From: Planctomycetaceae bacterium
GTDB lineage: Bacteria > Planctomycetota > Phycisphaerae > Phycisphaerales > SM1A02
Assembly (NCBI GenBank): GCA_947480055.1
Contig: CANKBX010000009.1
Span: forward strand, 1-32,855
Direction of reading: 5' to 3'
Length of the DNA stretch: 32,855 bases
A model generated the notes under the pieces. That model searched no databases. It saw nothing but the letters and a program-made list of their open reading frames with translations, and was not told where the DNA came from. Positions 32,502-32,855 of the stretch are shown here, one piece after another (within the stretch, counting starts at the first letter, position 1; every line of letters starts with the position of its first letter). A program made the translations under genes and the position numbers.

Positions 32502-32855
32502 ATGAACGCAGACCGCATCGCACAATTTGAAAAAATGGCCGCCGCCGATCCCACCAACGAGATGGCGCACTTCAGTTTGGGAAACGCCTATTTGCAAACG
32601 CAACGCTTCGCCGAGGCTTCCAAAAGTTTGCAGCGCTGCCTTGAACTTGTTCCCGACATGAGCAAGGCGTGGCAGTTGTGTGGCCAAGCGGAGATTGGCG
32701 CGGGTTGGACTGACCGCGCAGTTGTGACGCTGACCAAGGGTTATGAAATTGCGGCAAGCAAGGGCGATCGCATGCCGCAGCAAGCCATCGCAGAATTGCT
32801 TCGATCCATTGGCCGCGAGCCGCCAAAAGTTGCTTCGCCAACCGAAGAGGAAACC
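32502..32855 (+). CDS. TPR protein, 3' end outside window
   Basis: The frame is open from the ATG at 32502 to the end of the window (118 codons, no stop). It starts MNADRIAQFEKMAAADPTN, then two TPR units, the first with AHFSLGNAYLQTQRFAEASK and the second with AWQLCGQAEIGAGW. A loop with KGDRMPQQAIAELL follows, then a Pro/Glu-rich linker. From memory, planctomycete proteins with this kind of N-terminus can continue into a YggX/Fe(2+)-trafficking domain; that part would lie beyond the window and is not seen. The TATGAT 6 nt before the ATG supports the start. Confidence 0.8.
   Translation, partial: MNADRIAQFEKMAAADPTNEMAHFSLGNAYLQTQRFAEASKSLQRCLELVPDMSKAWQLCGQAEIGAGWTDRAVVTLTKGYEIAASKGDRMPQQAIAELLRSIGREPPKVASPTEEET

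Overview
The window reads as chromosomal DNA from a Gram-negative-type bacterium, most likely a member of the Planctomycetota and possibly class Phycisphaerae. This assignment is inferred from gene content and was not tested by search. Supporting traits are a MoxR / DUF58 / BatA-like / double-vWA gene cluster with a glutamine-amidotransferase-like insert, a type 2 PyrF, weak or absent Shine-Dalgarno sites at many genes, KdsD (a KDO/LPS precursor enzyme), and a DacB-type peptidoglycan hydrolase. I saw no tRNA, rRNA, CRISPR array, insertion sequence or phage gene. Coding density is very high: the longest gene-free stretches are about 160-175 bp (1447-1607, 15005-15178, 32349-32501), so no gap exceeds 300 bp.

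Layout. 1-1446 holds the 3' part of a P-loop ATPase with two membrane helices. 1562-4284, minus strand, has a small lipoprotein followed by a 12-bp tandem repeat, a secreted metallophosphoesterase and a DUF971 protein. 4329-11018, plus strand, is a tightly packed run: pyrF, an ABC-type solute-binding protein, cinA, folK, a secreted TlpA-like thioredoxin-fold protein and an exported protein of unknown function. 11113-14208 is a fused FAD/Fe-S oxidoreductase (GlcD-GlpC type), followed by a stand-alone receiver protein. 14801-16543, minus strand, is kdsD, a STAS protein and a small conserved-looking 67-residue protein. scpA diverges from kdsD. 17408-22903, minus strand, is a five-gene run: feoA, feoB, a FeoB-associated Cys-containing membrane protein, an HI0933-family flavoprotein and dacB. 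A secreted coiled-coil protein (22986-23735, minus) diverges from the last block. 23793-32348, plus strand, is the membrane/vWA/MoxR/DUF58/BatA cluster, probably one transcript. The window ends inside a TPR gene.

The most notable pattern is regulatory. At eleven genes that begin a transcription unit, a TANNNT (-10-like) hexamer lies 5-10 nt, most often exactly 6 nt, before the start codon. This predicts leaderless or nearly leaderless mRNAs. Genes inside operons instead show Shine-Dalgarno sites (cinA, folK, the thioredoxin-fold protein, the first vWA gene) or stop/start overlaps. The pattern also settles several start codons (pyrF, kdsD, scpA, the FAD/Fe-S oxidoreductase). Two divergent gene pairs have such hexamers back to back in spacers of only 44-48 bp.
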